The translations under genes were made by a program, and so were the position numbers. DNA of 64,000 nt from Gordonibacter massiliensis (ex Traore et al. 2017). Lineage in GTDB: Bacteria > Actinomycetota > Coriobacteriia > Coriobacteriales > Eggerthellaceae. Positions 24,809 through 35,645 of this stretch are shown here, piece after piece. Location of the stretch: contig LT827128.1 of the NCBI GenBank assembly GCA_900170005.1, positions 1,240,001 through 1,304,000 of the forward strand, given 5' to 3'. The notes under the pieces are model-generated. The model did not search any database, was not told where the DNA came from, and was given only the letters and a program-made list of their open reading frames with translations. Every line of letters starts with the position of its first letter. Positions within the stretch are counted from its first letter, which is position 1.

Positions 24809-25892
24809 TCAGAACAGCGGGAGGGTGGCCTTCGGTAGCGGCGGCATCGCGCGCTCGGTCACCACGTCGTCCGGCCGCAATTGGTCGCAGAGCATCGGCG
24901 CGTGCGGATCGTAGCGCGTAAGACGCCACGGAGTCCCGTCGTCCGCGAGGGCGACCCTCGGTTTCGCGCCGCCCGCTCGCTCCCCTTGCGCCGCATCGGC
25001 TTCCGCGCACGCCCCCGCCGGCCCGACGACGGACGCATGCGCCCCCTGGCCGGCACCGTCCGTCCAGCGCGCCCCCGGGTTCGCGTAGCAGTAGACGCAG
25101 GCGTTGGCGCACGTGTCGTACGTTCCCACGTCCACGCTGGGCGCGCAGCGGCACGCGCCCGTCGCCGACGGAGAGCCCGGTCGCGCCTCCACTCCGGCCA
25201 CGCGCGCCACAAGCGCCGCGTCGATGCAGCCCGCGCCCGCGAGGCCCGCCTCCGCGAGCGCGGGATCGCCGCATCCGCCCACCTCCATGCCGTGCGCCGC
25301 GCCTATCTCGGCCAGCTTGAGCGAAAGCGCGGCTTTGCGCTCCTGCGCCACGCCGTGCAGCCCGAGCGCCTCCAGACGCGGTGCGATCTTGGGGTACGCG
25401 TCCAAAAAGCTCCTTCTTCCCCCTCGCTTCTCTCCTTCGTTCTTGAGGGAGAAAGGAGAGAAGGAACGCAGATGGTGCTCCTCCTCCACTCTGTTTTTCG
25501 TCGTCATCTTCCTCTTTGTCTTCTGCACCGCTTCTCCGCCCCCCGCCTCGCTCCGTGCCTCTCGCGCGGGCCAGGGCTCGGAACGTCTCGACGAGCACGG
25601 CCTTGCGCGGCAGCCCGGCCTCCACGTCGGAGCCGTAGGCGTTGAGCGTGAACTGCACGAACCACGGCGCGGGCGAAACCCGTTCCAGCCGGTCGAGCCG
25701 CGCCAGCAGCGGCACGGGGTCCTTCGTCCAAAACGCGATGCAGTCCACGGCGCGCCCGTCGAGCGCCACCCGGCTCACCTGCGCGCGGTTCATCGGGTTG
25801 CGCACGAGGGCGTAGCCCTCCTCCAAGCGGTTCAGCATCCAGTCCATGAAGAACCGGGGTATGTCCGTGCGCCGCGACGCGCTGACGATCAC
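24809..25892 (-). pseudogene. DUF1848 Fe-S protein gene, interrupted in the middle
   Basis: The N-terminal third reads well from GTG 25892 (IVSASRRTDIPRFFMDWMLN, then AFWTKDP and FVQFTLNAYG). The C-terminal part reads in a different frame from about 25411 (FLDAYPKIAPRLEALGLHGV) and keeps the cysteine motif CANACVYCYAN. Between them (about 25412-25577) is an A/G-rich segment that encodes no family sequence and includes an 11-bp inverted repeat (25427-25437 with 25453-25463). The core usually found here, including a WRYDP-like stretch, is absent. The total length is not a multiple of three. The gene appears inactivated by a small insertion-deletion event. The intact family is a predicted iron-sulfur, radical-SAM-like protein of unknown function. 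Confidence 0.75.
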
Positions 25893-25924
25893 AGGGCCCT
25901 CCTCGCCATGCCGGAATCGCTTCG

Positions 25925-25953
25925 AACATACCACAGGAAGCTGCATCATGCAA
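25925..25953 (-). promoter_or_regulatory. Promoter candidate of the DUF1848 gene with an overlapping palindrome
   Basis: The minus strand has TTGCAT (25948-25953) and TATGTT (25925-25930) with a 17-base spacer and an extended TGG before the -10. An inverted repeat, TGCAA/TTGCA, at about 25949-25968 overlaps the -35 and could be an operator. Confidence 0.45.
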
Positions 25954-26010
25954 ACATTTGTTCTTGCACTGCCATTCCCGAGCGGACGCAGCCGACTCCT
26001 TGTCCAACGC

Positions 26011-26040
26011 GAAAGCGGGCCCCGGTTTCCCGGGGCCCGC
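26011..26040 (-). terminator. Terminator of hppA
   Basis: An 11-bp GC stem (26015-26025 with 26030-26040) has a 4-nt loop, and on the minus strand TTTCG follows. It lies 29 bases after the hppA stop codon. Confidence 0.75.
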
Positions 26041-26068
26041 GAAAGCGCTCGTATGCGATCGGTTCGGC

Positions 26069-28207
<2,139 letters not shown>

Positions 28208-28287
28208 GTGTTTCCTCCTTGGTTCGTCCGTTACTGACGATGCGGCCTTCTCACCGGGCATTGTGGTGGGAAGATCGCAACTGCCTC

Positions 28288-28315
28288 ATTTTAGGGGATT
28301 CGAAGATAATGTGAA
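28288..28315 (-). promoter_or_regulatory. Promoter of hppA
   Basis: The minus strand shows TTCACA (28310-28315) and TAAAAT (28288-28293) with a 16-base spacer, about 80 bases before the GTG start. Both hexamers match consensus at five of six positions. Confidence 0.6.
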
Positions 28316-28453
28316 GGGGAAATCGAGGTTTTTTGGAGGTGCGCCCGTATCGGCCCGTCAGGCGGTCGCGCTTCGCCGACCGGCTCGCCGCTCGCCGGCG
28401 CTCGCGGCCGAAACCGCCGGGATCTCGGGTATGATGGAACATTCTTATATGCG

Positions 28454-30505
28454 ATGCGTTCGAACGTTCATGATCGAGGAGTGCTTTATGACCTTGAGCC
28501 GGCCCCGCCTCTCCGCGCGCGCCCCGAAGTCATCGGCGCGCTGCTCGGCGCCGCCTTCGCCCTGGGGCTTTGCGCGTACGCCGCCGCCGGGTTCGCCGAC
28601 GCGCCTTGGCAGGCGGTGGCGGCGGCCGCCCTCGCGATAGCGGCCTGCTCCTGCGCGCCGCTCGCCCGCGGCCGCCTGCCCGAGCGCGGCCGGCGCGCGG
28701 CCGGCGCCGCGCGCCCCTTCGCCGTGGCGCTCGCCGTGCCGGCGGGCTTCTACCTGCTGGAGCGGCCTTGGAACGACGGCCTGTTCGCCATGGACCCCTA
28801 CTACGCGGCGGCGAACCTGTGCGTGCTCGCGCTCCTGTTCGCCGTCGTGTACTTCGCAGGGCAGCGCTCCCGCGCGTCCGTGGCGGCGTTCTTGGCGGCC
28901 TGCCTCGCGGCCGGCGTGGCGAACCATTTCGTCATCGCGTTCAAGGGCCAGCCCATCGTGCCGGCAGACCTCTTCGCGCTCTCGACGGCGGCCTCGGTGG
29001 GTTCGGGCTACACCTTCGCGCTCGACGCGCGGCTGCTCGAGGCCCTGTCGGCCTTCGCCGCATGCTGCGCGGTGCTCGCGTTCCTGCCGAAGGTGCCGGC
29101 CACACCGCGTCGCGTCGCGGCCAACGCCGTGTGCGCCCTGGCCGTGGCGGGATGCTTCGGCTGGTGGATGGGGTCCTACGACATCGAGGAGGCCTATGCC
29201 TGCCCGGTGGACGTGTGGGGCGTTAAGGAGTCCTACGCCGAACGCGGGTCGGCCCTGTGCTTCCTGAAGCGCGTCCAGGACCTGAGCCCCGCCGAGCCCG
29301 ACGGCTACGACCCCGACGGCGTGGCGGCGCTGCTCGGCGAACTCGCCGACGGCGCACCCGAGGCGATCGACGGGGCCGAGGCTCCTACCGTGATAGCCAT
29401 CATGAACGAGACGTTCTCGGATCTCTCGCGCTACCCCGGCCTCGCAGGCACCGACGCGCGTCCCGCCCACTACTACGAGATCGCAAAGGAAGCGCTCGAA
29501 GCGGGCGACGCGTACGTTTCGGCACTCGGCGGCGGCACGTGCAACAGCGAGTTCGAGTTCCTCACCGGCTCGAGCATGGGGCACCTCGGCGGCGGCGTGT
29601 ACCCTTACGTGCTGTACGACCTCGACGGTGCCGAGAGCCTCGTGTCGTACTTCGCCGGGCTTGGCTACGCGACCCACGCCGTCCACCCGGCCGAAAGCAC
29701 GAACTGGCGCCGCGACCGCGTGTACGACCAGCTGGGCTTCGACGAGTTCGCCGACCAGTCCGCATTCGAGGGCGCCGACATGCTGCGCGGGCTCACCACC
29801 GACCGCGCGACGTACGACTACGTGCTCGATCTGCTGGAAGCCGACGAGCGCCCGCAGTTCGTCTTCGACGTGACCCTGCAGAACCACGGGGGCTACGATG
29901 TGGGCGGCCTGTCCGACGAGCTAGCCGTGAGCGTTCCGCTCGGCGACGGCAGCACGTCATCGGAGCTCGACGAGTACGCGAGCGTCATCCGTCAGGCCGA
30001 CCGCGATCTCGCCTACCTCGTGGACAGGCTGAACGCGCTCGACAGACCCGTCGTGCTGTGCTTTTTCGGCGACCACCAACCCGGCTTCAGCGACTGGCTG
30101 TTCGAAGCCACCCATGACGGCGCCGCAGCCGACGACCTCGGGCTCGAGGCCGTGCAGAAGCGCTACACCGTGCCGTACCTTATCTGGGCGAACGACTCCG
30201 CCCGCGCGCAGGGCGCACACGCGTCGAACGTCGCCGCAGGCGAACGCACGAGCCTCAACTACCTGGGATCGAAGCTGGTGGAGGCCGCGGGCCTGCCCAC
30301 GACGGGCTACCAGCGCTTCCTGCTGGCCATGCGCGAGGCGCTCCCCGCCATCAACCTCAACGGCTTTCTGACCGCCGACGGCGTCTGGCACGGCTTCGGC
30401 GACGAGGACGCCGGGAACGCCGACGCGCTGGAGGCGCTCCACGCCTACGCGACCGTGCAATACGACAACCTGTTCAACAAAGATTCAACCTGGTCGGCAA
30501 GGTAA
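28454..30505 (+). CDS. LTA-synthase-like membrane sulfatase
   Basis: About five hydrophobic segments in the first 240 residues are followed by an extracellular sulfatase/phosphatase-fold domain. Catalytic features are MNETFSDL (metal Glu), GGGTCNSEFEFLTGSS with the threonine nucleophile, and FFGDHQPG (Asp-His). This resembles LtaS and related polyglycerol- or phospho-glycan transferases, which build cell-envelope polymers. The 683-residue length fits. The start is unclear: ATG 28454 has no ribosome site. An out-of-frame ATG at 28488 has a better one (GAGGAGTGCTTT), which hints at a recent frameshift or a misplaced start. Confidence 0.8.
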   Translation: MRSNVHDRGVLYDLEPAPPLRARPEVIGALLGAAFALGLCAYAAAGFADAPWQAVAAAALAIAACSCAPLARGRLPERGRRAAGAARPFAVALAVPAGFYLLERPWNDGLFAMDPYYAAANLCVLALLFAVVYFAGQRSRASVAAFLAACLAAGVANHFVIAFKGQPIVPADLFALSTAASVGSGYTFALDARLLEALSAFAACCAVLAFLPKVPATPRRVAANAVCALAVAGCFGWWMGSYDIEEAYACPVDVWGVKESYAERGSALCFLKRVQDLSPAEPDGYDPDGVAALLGELADGAPEAIDGAEAPTVIAIMNETFSDLSRYPGLAGTDARPAHYYEIAKEALEAGDAYVSALGGGTCNSEFEFLTGSSMGHLGGGVYPYVLYDLDGAESLVSYFAGLGYATHAVHPAESTNWRRDRVYDQLGFDEFADQSAFEGADMLRGLTTDRATYDYVLDLLEADERPQFVFDVTLQNHGGYDVGGLSDELAVSVPLGDGSTSSELDEYASVIRQADRDLAYLVDRLNALDRPVVLCFFGDHQPGFSDWLFEATHDGAAADDLGLEAVQKRYTVPYLIWANDSARAQGAHASNVAAGERTSLNYLGSKLVEAAGLPTTGYQRFLLAMREALPAINLNGFLTADGVWHGFGDEDAGNADALEALHAYATVQYDNLFNKDSTWSAR

Positions 30506-30768
30506 AAACCGAAGCCGCGCCGCGCCTTCCGCAAAGCATCTTGGTTCAAAAGGCCGGCTATCCGACGATTGCACGAGTCGCAGAACCCGGCCGCTCGGCA
30601 CCGCCGGCTTTCACGCAACACGACATCGTGTCGCCTCCTCGCCGGGCTTTGATAGGGGAAATCTCCCCTTCTACCGCGCACTTTCGCCCATTGGCCACGC
30701 TGCCTCGCGTCCGATCGGGAAGAGCGCGGTGGCACGTCGCCTATCGGCCGTCCCCAAGGAGGAAACCG
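30506..30768. other. Intergenic region, 263 bases
   Basis: A short hairpin, AGGGGA/TCCCCT, near 30654-30671 may terminate the sulfatase gene. No promoter is certain. Base composition is less GC-rich than the neighbours. Confidence 0.35.
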
Positions 30769-31962
30769 ATGAGAGCCTTTGCCGGAATAGCGCTTGCTAT
30801 GGCGCTGCTAGCCTTGCCAGGATGCGCGACCGACATCCCCGACGATGCGCGCGAGTACCTTGAGCGCCAGGCAGAGCCGTTCGACCTCGAGCTGCCGCTT
30901 GCGAGCGGAAGCCTCGGCAACGTCGACGGCTACCGAGTGTTCCTCGTCGGAGAAACCCACACGAAGGCGAAGGACAAGCAAGCCGAGAAAATGCTCGTGC
31001 GCTATTTCCACGAGCACGAAGGCGTGCGCTACCTTCTTTGGGAGACCGGCTTCGGCAGCGGCTTGCTGTTGGACCACTATCTCCAAACGGGCAGTGCGGA
31101 CGAGCTGGATTTCTACCTGGGGCAGTTGAACGGCACGATGGGCTACACCCAAGAGGAGCGTGATTTCTGGATTTGGCTCCGGGAGTACAATGCCACCCTG
31201 CCCGACCAGCAAAAACTCCGTGTGATCGGGTTGGACATCGACCACCAGCCCGAGACTGCCGCCCAGGGCCTCTTTCTGCTCGCTGACGACTCCGCCGCAG
31301 TCGGCGAGGCCTTCACGTCAACCTTGGAAGAGGCCCGTAGCGGAGATGTCCGGGCTTTGGAGAAGCTGGGTCAGGCGATACGCGAGCAGCCAGACGAAGC
31401 GAAGACGACATTCGGCGATTCGTACGGATGGGCGGTGCAGTTCGCCGAGAACTTCGATCGCACCGCGCGCTACTATCGGGAGACGGACGAGGAACGATCC
31501 TCGAAATCGAACGACTTGCGCGACGAGGCGATGATGGCGAACTTCCGGTTCGTCGCGGAAAGCTATCCGCAGGAGACCTTCTTCGGCACGTTCGGAAGCG
31601 AGCACGTTCTCCAGAGCGCCTGCGAGACTGAATTCTGCTCCGATGCGTACAACCGGTTTGCCATGCGGCTCGATGCGGCAGGATCGCCCGCCGAGGGAAC
31701 GGTGTGCTCCATCTTGCTCGCCCACACAGAGCAGGGCATCATCTTCCGCAGCTACTCGCCTTCCAACGGGGATATCGACTACCGACCGCTCGAAGACTGG
31801 TTCGGCCAGGACACGCTCTTCTCGCTCGACGATCCGAGCAGCCCCTTTGCTTTGGAGCAGAACCTCGTCAACCGGGGCGTTGACGCGAGCCTTTCCACGA
31901 CGGACTACTTCCAGAAACTGGTGCTGCTGTCGGACTCGCCGGATTGCAGGTCCCTCGGCTAG
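30769..31962 (+). CDS. Lipoprotein with an erythromycin-esterase/ChaN-like domain
   Basis: The start is a signal peptide with lipobox (FAGIALAMALLALPGCATDI, Cys at 20), so the protein is probably anchored outside the membrane. The domain begins VFLVGETHTKAKDKQAEKML, and WETGFGSGLLLDHYL follows. The glutamate-histidine pair GETH and the later RVIGLDIDHQ resemble the EreA/ChaN-like fold. That fold includes erythromycin esterases and haem-binding proteins, so the chemistry here is not certain. The strong ribosome site AAGGAGGAAACCG precedes ATG 30769. It stands alone and converges on ribF. Confidence 0.55.
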   Translation: MRAFAGIALAMALLALPGCATDIPDDAREYLERQAEPFDLELPLASGSLGNVDGYRVFLVGETHTKAKDKQAEKMLVRYFHEHEGVRYLLWETGFGSGLLLDHYLQTGSADELDFYLGQLNGTMGYTQEERDFWIWLREYNATLPDQQKLRVIGLDIDHQPETAAQGLFLLADDSAAVGEAFTSTLEEARSGDVRALEKLGQAIREQPDEAKTTFGDSYGWAVQFAENFDRTARYYRETDEERSSKSNDLRDEAMMANFRFVAESYPQETFFGTFGSEHVLQSACETEFCSDAYNRFAMRLDAAGSPAEGTVCSILLAHTEQGIIFRSYSPSNGDIDYRPLEDWFGQDTLFSLDDPSSPFALEQNLVNRGVDASLSTTDYFQKLVLLSDSPDCRSLG

Positions 31963-31975
31963 TCCGCTGCCGTGC

Positions 31976-32899
31976 CTACAGGTTGTCCCTCACCCACTGG
32001 ATGTTGCCCTTGACGGTGGCGATGAGCTCGGCCACGTCGTCGAACTTGCGCATGGGGCGCAGCCAGTGCAAAAACTCCACCTTGACGGGACGGCCGTAGA
32101 GGTCGCCGTCGAAGTCCAGCAGGTGCACTTCGCAGGTGGCCGTGGCGCGGTCGGCGAACGTGGCCGCCACGCCCACGTTCACGGCCGCCTTGTAGCGCGC
32201 GCCGTCCACGGTGGCGTAGGCGGCGTACACGCCGTCGCCGAGGGCGCGCAGCTGGTCGCGCACCGCGAGGTTGGCCGTGCGGAATCCCATGTCGGCGCCC
32301 TCCCCGCGACCCGGCTCCACCGTGCCGGTGACGAAGTACGGGCGTTCGAGCAGGCGGTTCGCCTCCTCGATGTCGCCGTCGGCCAAAAGCAGGCGTATGC
32401 GCGTGGCCGTGATGGGCGCGCCGTCGGCCCCCTTGAGGTCGTGCGGCACCACGTGCGTGCCGGCGACGGCGCCCCACGCCTCCAGCTCGCGCACGGTTCC
32501 CGCCGCGCGGGCGCCGAACTTGAAGTCGTACCCCACGTGCAGGTACGCGGGGGCCGTGCCGTCGAACGTGGCCTCGAGGAACTGTTGGGGGGAGAGCGCC
32601 GCGAACGCGTGCGTGAACGGCAGCACGACCACGGCGTCCACCCCGGTGGACGCGAGCATGGCCAGGCGCTCCTCGTTCGTCATGAGCTTCTTCAGGCGGT
32701 CGGGGTGGAACACCTCGTCGGGATCGATGTCGAACGTGAGCGCGACGCTCGCGCCGCCGGCGCGGCGCGCCGTGTCCCGCGCCTGCGACAGCAGGTAACG
32801 GTGCCCCGCGTGCACCCCGTCGAACACGCCGAACGCGCACGACGTCCCCTCGAAGAACGCGTGGTCGAAGCCTTCCCCCACCTCATAGATCTCTGCCAC
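31976..32899 (-). CDS. ribF: Bifunctional riboflavin kinase/FAD synthetase
   Basis: The enzyme makes FMN and then FAD. The adenylyltransferase domain shows AFGVFDGVHAGHRYLL and the RTANL segment of the kinase domain appears in GFRTANLAVRD; the C-terminal EFLHWLRPMRKFDD is typical. Length 307. It is the last gene of the rimP operon and overlaps truB by 17 bases. FAD supply matters for the flavoproteins elsewhere in the window, but no regulatory link is visible. Confidence 0.94.
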   Translation of the reverse strand: MAEIYEVGEGFDHAFFEGTSCAFGVFDGVHAGHRYLLSQARDTARRAGGASVALTFDIDPDEVFHPDRLKKLMTNEERLAMLASTGVDAVVVLPFTHAFAALSPQQFLEATFDGTAPAYLHVGYDFKFGARAAGTVRELEAWGAVAGTHVVPHDLKGADGAPITATRIRLLLADGDIEEANRLLERPYFVTGTVEPGRGEGADMGFRTANLAVRDQLRALGDGVYAAYATVDGARYKAAVNVGVAATFADRATATCEVHLLDFDGDLYGRPVKVEFLHWLRPMRKFDDVAELIATVKGNIQWVRDNL

Positions 32900-33896
32900 G
32901 AGACACCCCCGTCTGGAACACGCACCGCGCCTTGTAGGCGGCGCGAGCCTCGTCGTATGCGTACAGGGCCACCAGCTTGTTCTCCGCTATCACGGCCACG
33001 ACCTCGTCGTTGCGCGGCCCCTCGCAGCTCTCGCGGACGCCCGCCGTGCAGGCGCACAGCTCGGCTTCCAACGTGGAACGCCGGCGCTCGAAGAGCACGG
33101 TGGAGCCGGGAAGCGCGCCCCCGTTGCGCACGGTTCGCGCCAGCTCCTCGTCGGCGAAGACGAAGCGCGCGCCCAGCAGGCGCACCGGGTCGAGCGCCGC
33201 GCGGTCCTTCTCTTCGGCCAGCGTCTCCAGCGTGACGCACTCCTCCAGGCGCAGCAGGCCCAGCTGCGTGCGCTCGAGCGCCGCCACGTGCGCGGGGCAT
33301 CCCAGGGTCACGCCCGCGTCGCGTGCGAGCGCGCGGATGTAGGTGCCCTTCGACACGTGGAACTCCACGTCCCACGAGGGCAGCTCGCAGCCGTCGCCCG
33401 CCTCGTGCACCGCCAGAAGGCGCGCCTCGTGCACCACGATGTCGCGCGGCGCCAGATCGATGATGGTGCCGCGGCGCGCCTCGTCGCAGGCCTTCTTGCC
33501 GTTCACCTTGATGGCGGAGTACGCCGGCGGCAGCTGCTTGCGCGCGCCCGCGAGGCCCTCTGCGAACGATGCGGCGAAGGAGGCGTCCAGCACGCGCTCG
33601 GGCACGTCGCCCGTGCGCACGACCTCCCCCTCGGCGTCGTCGGTGGTGGTGGCCGCGCCGAAGGCGATGCGCACGCGATAGCGCTTGTCATGGCCCACGA
33701 GATAGGCGTCCAAGCGCGTGGCCGGGCCCACGCAGATGGGCAGCACGCCCGTGGCCATGGGGTCGAGCGTTCCCGTGTGCCCCACGCGCCGCTCGTCGAA
33801 GATGCGCCGGCAGCGGTTGACCACGTCGTGCGAGCTCATGCCCGCGGGCTTGTTGACCCCCACGACCAGGGAGAGTCCCGAAGTGCCTCGCTTCAC
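32883..33896 (-). CDS. truB: tRNA pseudouridine-55 synthase
   Basis: TruB isomerises U55 in the T-arm of tRNA. The N-terminal signature GVNKPAGMSSHDVV, the catalytic aspartate motif GHTGTLDPMATGVLPICVG and YSAIKVNGKKACDEAR are present. The C-terminal portion is longer than minimal (337 residues). It overlaps nrnA by 4 bases at its 5' end and ribF by 17 bases at its 3' end. Confidence 0.94.
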   Translation of the reverse strand: MKRGTSGLSLVVGVNKPAGMSSHDVVNRCRRIFDERRVGHTGTLDPMATGVLPICVGPATRLDAYLVGHDKRYRVRIAFGAATTTDDAEGEVVRTGDVPERVLDASFAASFAEGLAGARKQLPPAYSAIKVNGKKACDEARRGTIIDLAPRDIVVHEARLLAVHEAGDGCELPSWDVEFHVSKGTYIRALARDAGVTLGCPAHVAALERTQLGLLRLEECVTLETLAEEKDRAALDPVRLLGARFVFADEELARTVRNGGALPGSTVLFERRRSTLEAELCACTAGVRESCEGPRNDEVVAVIAENKLVALYAYDEARAAYKARCVFQTGVSRGRDL

Positions 33897-34900
33897 GCCC
33901 CGCGCTCCCCCGTGTCCAGCGCGTCGGACAGAAGCGCGCTCACGCGCTCGACCGCCGCGTCCATCGAACCCGCCAAGGTGAAGCCGGCCGCCGCCTTGTG
34001 ACCGCCGCCGCCCATCGTGCGCGCGAGCGCCGCCACGTCCGTGCCGTCTTTCGCGCGGAAGCTGCCGCGCACCGAGTCGCCCTGGTCACGCAGCATGCAC
34101 GCCACGCGCACACCGCGCAGGGAGCGCAGCGCGTCGATGATGGGCTCGGCGTCGGCCTTGACGGCCCCCGTGTCTTCGAAGTCGGCGCGATTCACCCAGC
34201 TGAGCGCGTAGGCCCCGCCGGCCCCGAAGCGCATGCGCTCGATGGCCAGCGCCTCGAGCCTCACCGAGGGCAGCGAGCGGTTCTGGAAGATGTGCCGCGC
34301 GACGGCGGCGGGGTCGGCGCCCGCCTCCACCATGGCAGCGCCCGCCGCGAGCGCGGCGGCGTCGGTGTTCTGGTACTGGAAGCGCCCCGTGTCGGTGACG
34401 AGGCCCGTGTAGCAGCACGTGGCGAGCTCGGCTCCGCGCTCGGCGCCCATGAGGCCCGCGAGCTCCCACACGAGCATCGTCGTGGCCGCGGTGTCCGGGT
34501 CGACGTAGGCGAGGTCGCTCATGCGCTCGTCGAACGCGTGGTGGTCGACGGTGACCGAGAAGTCGCACGCGTCCAGAAGGCGCGCGGCGGCGGAGTTCAT
34601 GCGGTCGCGCATGGGCACGTCCACCGCCACGAACGTGGAGGCGGAGCCCGCGTAGGTCGTGGCGGGTGCAAGCTCGTCGGCGCCCGGCAAGAACGCCAGG
34701 CGCACGTCGATGGGCTCGTCTTTCGCCAGCAGGCACACGGCCCGCTTGCCGAGCGACCGCAGCGCGTGCATGAGCCCGAGCTGCGAGCCTATGCAGTCGC
34801 CGTCAGGGCTCACGTGCCCACAGATGACGAAGTCGTCGCGCTCGAGCAGCGCGGCGGCCAGCTCGGGCAGGGTCGTGTTCGTTTGGGGCGTGACGCTCAT
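33893..34900 (-). CDS. nrnA: DHH-family phosphoesterase (NrnA-like oligoribonuclease/pAp phosphatase)
   Basis: The DHH motifs are clear: HVSPDGDCIGSQLGL, VDHHAFDERMSD, GLVTDTGRFQY and the DHHA1 glycine motif GGGGHKAAAGFTL. Such enzymes degrade short RNA oligomers and 3'-phosphoadenosine phosphate. Start at 34900 overlaps the rbfA stop by 4 bases. The position between rbfA and truB is standard for Actinobacteria and Firmicutes. Confidence 0.92.
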   Translation of the reverse strand: MSVTPQTNTTLPELAAALLERDDFVICGHVSPDGDCIGSQLGLMHALRSLGKRAVCLLAKDEPIDVRLAFLPGADELAPATTYAGSASTFVAVDVPMRDRMNSAAARLLDACDFSVTVDHHAFDERMSDLAYVDPDTAATTMLVWELAGLMGAERGAELATCCYTGLVTDTGRFQYQNTDAAALAAGAAMVEAGADPAAVARHIFQNRSLPSVRLEALAIERMRFGAGGAYALSWVNRADFEDTGAVKADAEPIIDALRSLRGVRVACMLRDQGDSVRGSFRAKDGTDVAALARTMGGGGHKAAAGFTLAGSMDAAVERVSALLSDALDTGERGA

Positions 34901-35352
34901 GCGTCCTCCCCGTCCCGCGCGCTCTCCTCGGCCTGCTGCTCGGCGACGCGCTCGCTCGCGAACGCGTCGGCGTCGGCAGGCACGTCGGCGTCCGTCGGCG
35001 CCGCCACGGCGCTGCGACGCGCGTCGGCCGCGAGCGCGCTCGCGATGCGCTCCGCCTGGTCGACGCTCTGGTCCAGCAGGAAGCGCAGCTCGGGCGCCAC
35101 GCGCCACGAGAGCTTCCGCGCCATGAGCGAGCGGATGCGCCCGGCCGCCTTCTGGAAGGCCGCCGCCACGTCGTCGTAGCGCTCGGGCTCGGTGGTGTAG
35201 AACACGTTGCACACGCTGCGATCGTAGCTGACCTCGCAGCCCGTGACGGTGACGAGCTCCAAGCGCGGATCGGATATCTCGAACAGCAGGATGCTCGCGA
35301 TGACCTCGCGCGCCTGCTCGTTGACCTTGCGGTTGGAAGAACCCTGCTTCAT
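34897..35352 (-). CDS. rbfA: Ribosome-binding factor A
   Basis: RbfA helps mature the 30S subunit. The conserved KH-like core is visible: KVNEQAREVIASILLFEISD, LVTVTGCEVSYD and LMARKLSWRVAPELRFLLDQ. A C-terminal acidic/alanine tail of about 40 residues (PTDADVPADADAF onward) extends the protein to 151 residues. Its ATG at 35352 lies about 130 bases after the structured element 35481-35597. Confidence 0.93.
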   Translation of the reverse strand: MKQGSSNRKVNEQAREVIASILLFEISDPRLELVTVTGCEVSYDRSVCNVFYTTEPERYDDVAAAFQKAAGRIRSLMARKLSWRVAPELRFLLDQSVDQAERIASALAADARRSAVAAPTDADVPADADAFASERVAEQQAEESARDGEDA

Positions 35353-35480
35353 GATGCCGCCTCCTTCTTCACTGTTCTTTCTTCTCTTCTTCTAAAGAGA
35401 GGGATACCGCTCTCGCAGGTTATCGCATCGTCGAAGCAGACGGACGCGCTAGGGCAAACGGTAGCCATATAGTTTCAATA

Positions 35481-35597
35481 GCAACAGGGGGTGGCACGGT
35501 GTCCACCAAGCGAGTTCCGCACGAGCCGAAACGTCCAGCGGACGTTTCGCGCGAGCAGGACTGCCGAGCGACTGGACATCGCGCCACCCCCTGTTGC
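35481..35597 (-). repeat. Structured element, copy A (infB-rbfA gap)
   Basis: The outer perfect stem is 15 bp (35481-35495 with 35583-35597). It continues, after one mismatch, through about nine pairs (35497-35505 with 35573-35581, one G-U). A 10-bp apical hairpin, CGAAACGTCC-AGC-GGACGTTTCG, lies at 35528-35550. The conserved single-stranded blocks between are nearly identical to copy B at 62242-62353, while the stems differ yet stay paired. It lies within the rimP operon transcript. Confidence 0.8.
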
Positions 35598-35645
35598 GGG
35601 CCGGGTTGAAAGGCACCCACCTTCCAACCCGCGCCTCGATCATCG

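Noticed and set aside
28488-28640. Separate short protein starting at ATG 28488 with a good ribosome site
   Set aside because: The frame is Arg/Pro-rich, ends inside the first membrane region of the sulfatase and has no family resemblance; noted only as a start-site oddity.
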